From NCBI GenBank assembly GCA_017521985.1, contig JAFXAZ010000014.1, positions 1-43,783 on the forward strand: a stretch of DNA of 43,783 bases, given 5' to 3'. Shown one piece after another: positions 42,840 through 43,783 of this stretch (its first letter is position 1; each line of letters begins with the position of its first letter). Source of the DNA: Lachnospiraceae bacterium (lineage in GTDB: Bacteria; Bacillota; Clostridia; Lachnospirales; Lachnospiraceae). The notes beneath the pieces are model-generated. The model saw only the letters and a program-made list of their open reading frames with translations, had not been told where the DNA came from and did not search any database. The position numbers were made by a program, and so were the translations under genes.

Positions 42840-43783
42840 ATGAATAATTATAAAGAACAGTATAATTTTTGGGCTACGGATGCTTATTTCGATGCATCTA
42901 CTAAGGCGGAGTTAGAAGCAATCCGTGGGGATGAAAAAGAAATCGAGGACCGTTTTTATCGTGATTTAGAGTTTGGAACAGGAGGACTTCGTGGTGTAAT
43001 TGGTGCGGGAACCAACCGCATGAACCTTTATACTGTTCGCAAGGCATCTCAGGGACTTGCAAATTACATTTTAAAGAATGGCGGCGCGGACAAAGGCGTG
43101 GCCATTGCTTTTGATTCCAGACGTTTTTCACCGGAGTTTGCGGAGGAAACCGCACTTTGCATGGCAGCGAATGGTATTCATGCTTACATATTTGACAGCC
43201 TTCGTCCTACACCGGAGCTTAGCTTTGCACTGCGTAAGCTGGGCTGTATTTCCGGCGTAGTGATTACGGCTTCCCATAACCCACCGGAGTACAATGGTTA
43301 CAAGGTATATTGGGAGGATGGTGCTCAGATTACGGCACCAAAGGACAAGGAAATTATTGCAGAAGTAAATGCTATTACTGATTATTATACCGTAAAGACT
43401 ATGGACAAAGAGGCTGCCATTTCTGCAGGTTTATATCATATCATCGGTGCAGAAATCGATGAGGCATATATGGCAGAGTTAAAGAAGCAAATCATTCATG
43501 CTGAGGTGATTAAAGAAGCTTGCAAGGATTTAAAGATTGTGTACTCTCCATTTAATGGTACCGGAAATGTACCGGTTTGCCGTGTGTTGAAGGAATTGGG
43601 CTTTGAGCAGGTGTATGTGGTACCTGAACAGCAGATGCCGGATCCAAACTTTACTACACTGGAATATCCGAATCCGGAAGACCCAAAAGCATTTACACTG
43701 GCACTTGAATTAGCAAAGAACGTGGATGCGGACGTAGTACTGGCAACAGACCCGGATGCAGACAGACTGGGTATTTATGCAAA
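42840..43783 (+). CDS. Phosphoglucomutase/phosphomannomutase (3' truncated by window)
   Basis: The first 314 residues are visible and the frame is open at the window end. The N-terminus MNNYKEQYNFWATDAYF and the FGTGGLRGVIGAGTNRMN block are those of the PgcA-type hexomutases (about 570 residues). The catalytic serine loop TASHNPPEYNGYKVYW and the metal loop TDPDADRLG are both present. The enzyme interconverts hexose 1- and 6-phosphates in the cytoplasm and would feed glycogen and nucleotide-sugar synthesis. AGGAG before the ATG overlaps the manA stop. The family includes both glucose and mannose specificity, which cannot be separated here. Confidence 0.92.
   Translation, partial: MNNYKEQYNFWATDAYFDASTKAELEAIRGDEKEIEDRFYRDLEFGTGGLRGVIGAGTNRMNLYTVRKASQGLANYILKNGGADKGVAIAFDSRRFSPEFAEETALCMAANGIHAYIFDSLRPTPELSFALRKLGCISGVVITASHNPPEYNGYKVYWEDGAQITAPKDKEIIAEVNAITDYYTVKTMDKEAAISAGLYHIIGAEIDEAYMAELKKQIIHAEVIKEACKDLKIVYSPFNGTGNVPVCRVLKELGFEQVYVVPEQQMPDPNFTTLEYPNPEDPKAFTLALELAKNVDADVVLATDPDADRLGIYA

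Noticed and set aside
1-43783. CRISPR array, tRNA, rRNA, insertion sequence or prophage
   Set aside because: No regularly spaced repeats, no cloverleaf or rRNA-like stretch, and no transposase, integrase or phage structural gene was found in reading either strand.

Overview
The window looks like chromosomal DNA of a spore-forming, anaerobic gut-type Firmicute, most likely a Lachnospiraceae-like clostridium. The reasons are the sporulation regulators SpoVT and SpoIIID, a YfhO/LtaS-type cell-envelope module, consensus sigma-A promoters, strong AGGAGG ribosome binding sites, a moderately low GC content, a LexA-type SOS box and a large amount of intracellular carbohydrate metabolism. No tRNA, rRNA, CRISPR array, transposase or phage gene was seen.

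Layout. (1) 1-1180: the 3' end of a GLUG-like repeat surface protein and a short exported-protein-like frame without a normal start codon; this end is GC-richer than the rest. (2) 1431-12316, housekeeping and envelope: spoVT; an LtaS-like phosphoglycerol transferase followed by a YfhO-family protein; the convergent trkA-trkH potassium system; a second YfhO paralogue; spoIIID. (3) 12359-18871: a Gfo/Idh/MocA oxidoreductase, a 1-phosphofructokinase-type PfkB kinase, a GH13 glycogen branching enzyme, an SOS-controlled Y-family polymerase with a YolD-like partner, and a YhhN-family membrane protein. (4) 18937-43783: a 25-kb glycan catabolism region.

The glycan region starts with a minus-strand pair (GH63/MGH1-like hydrolase, then a GH4 enzyme with a CHEV metal motif) divergent from an AraC regulator. 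An inverted, recently duplicated AraC paralogue follows, with a regulator whose receiver domain is degenerate. Next come a GH125 alpha-mannosidase and two large GH106-like hydrolases, then an LplB/LplC/LplA-type ABC importer without its ATPase. After these come a PHP-family phosphoesterase, a GH127-like enzyme with a Cys/Glu metal site, two tandem metallophosphoesterases, an endonuclease/exonuclease/phosphatase-family enzyme, a ROK kinase, ManA and a phosphohexomutase that runs off the end. None of the hydrolases has a signal peptide. The inferred scheme is import of oligosaccharides by the ABC system, trimming and dephosphorylation in the cytoplasm, and entry into glycolysis or glycogen through ROK kinase, ManA and the phosphohexomutase.

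The most unusual points are the concentration of four predicted phosphoesterases of three fold families inside a glycan locus, the two GH106-like enzymes and the divergent GH127-like enzyme, a 172-186 nt near-perfect palindromic element at 37777-37962, and structured leaders before the importer genes (31073-31246 and 33276-33432).
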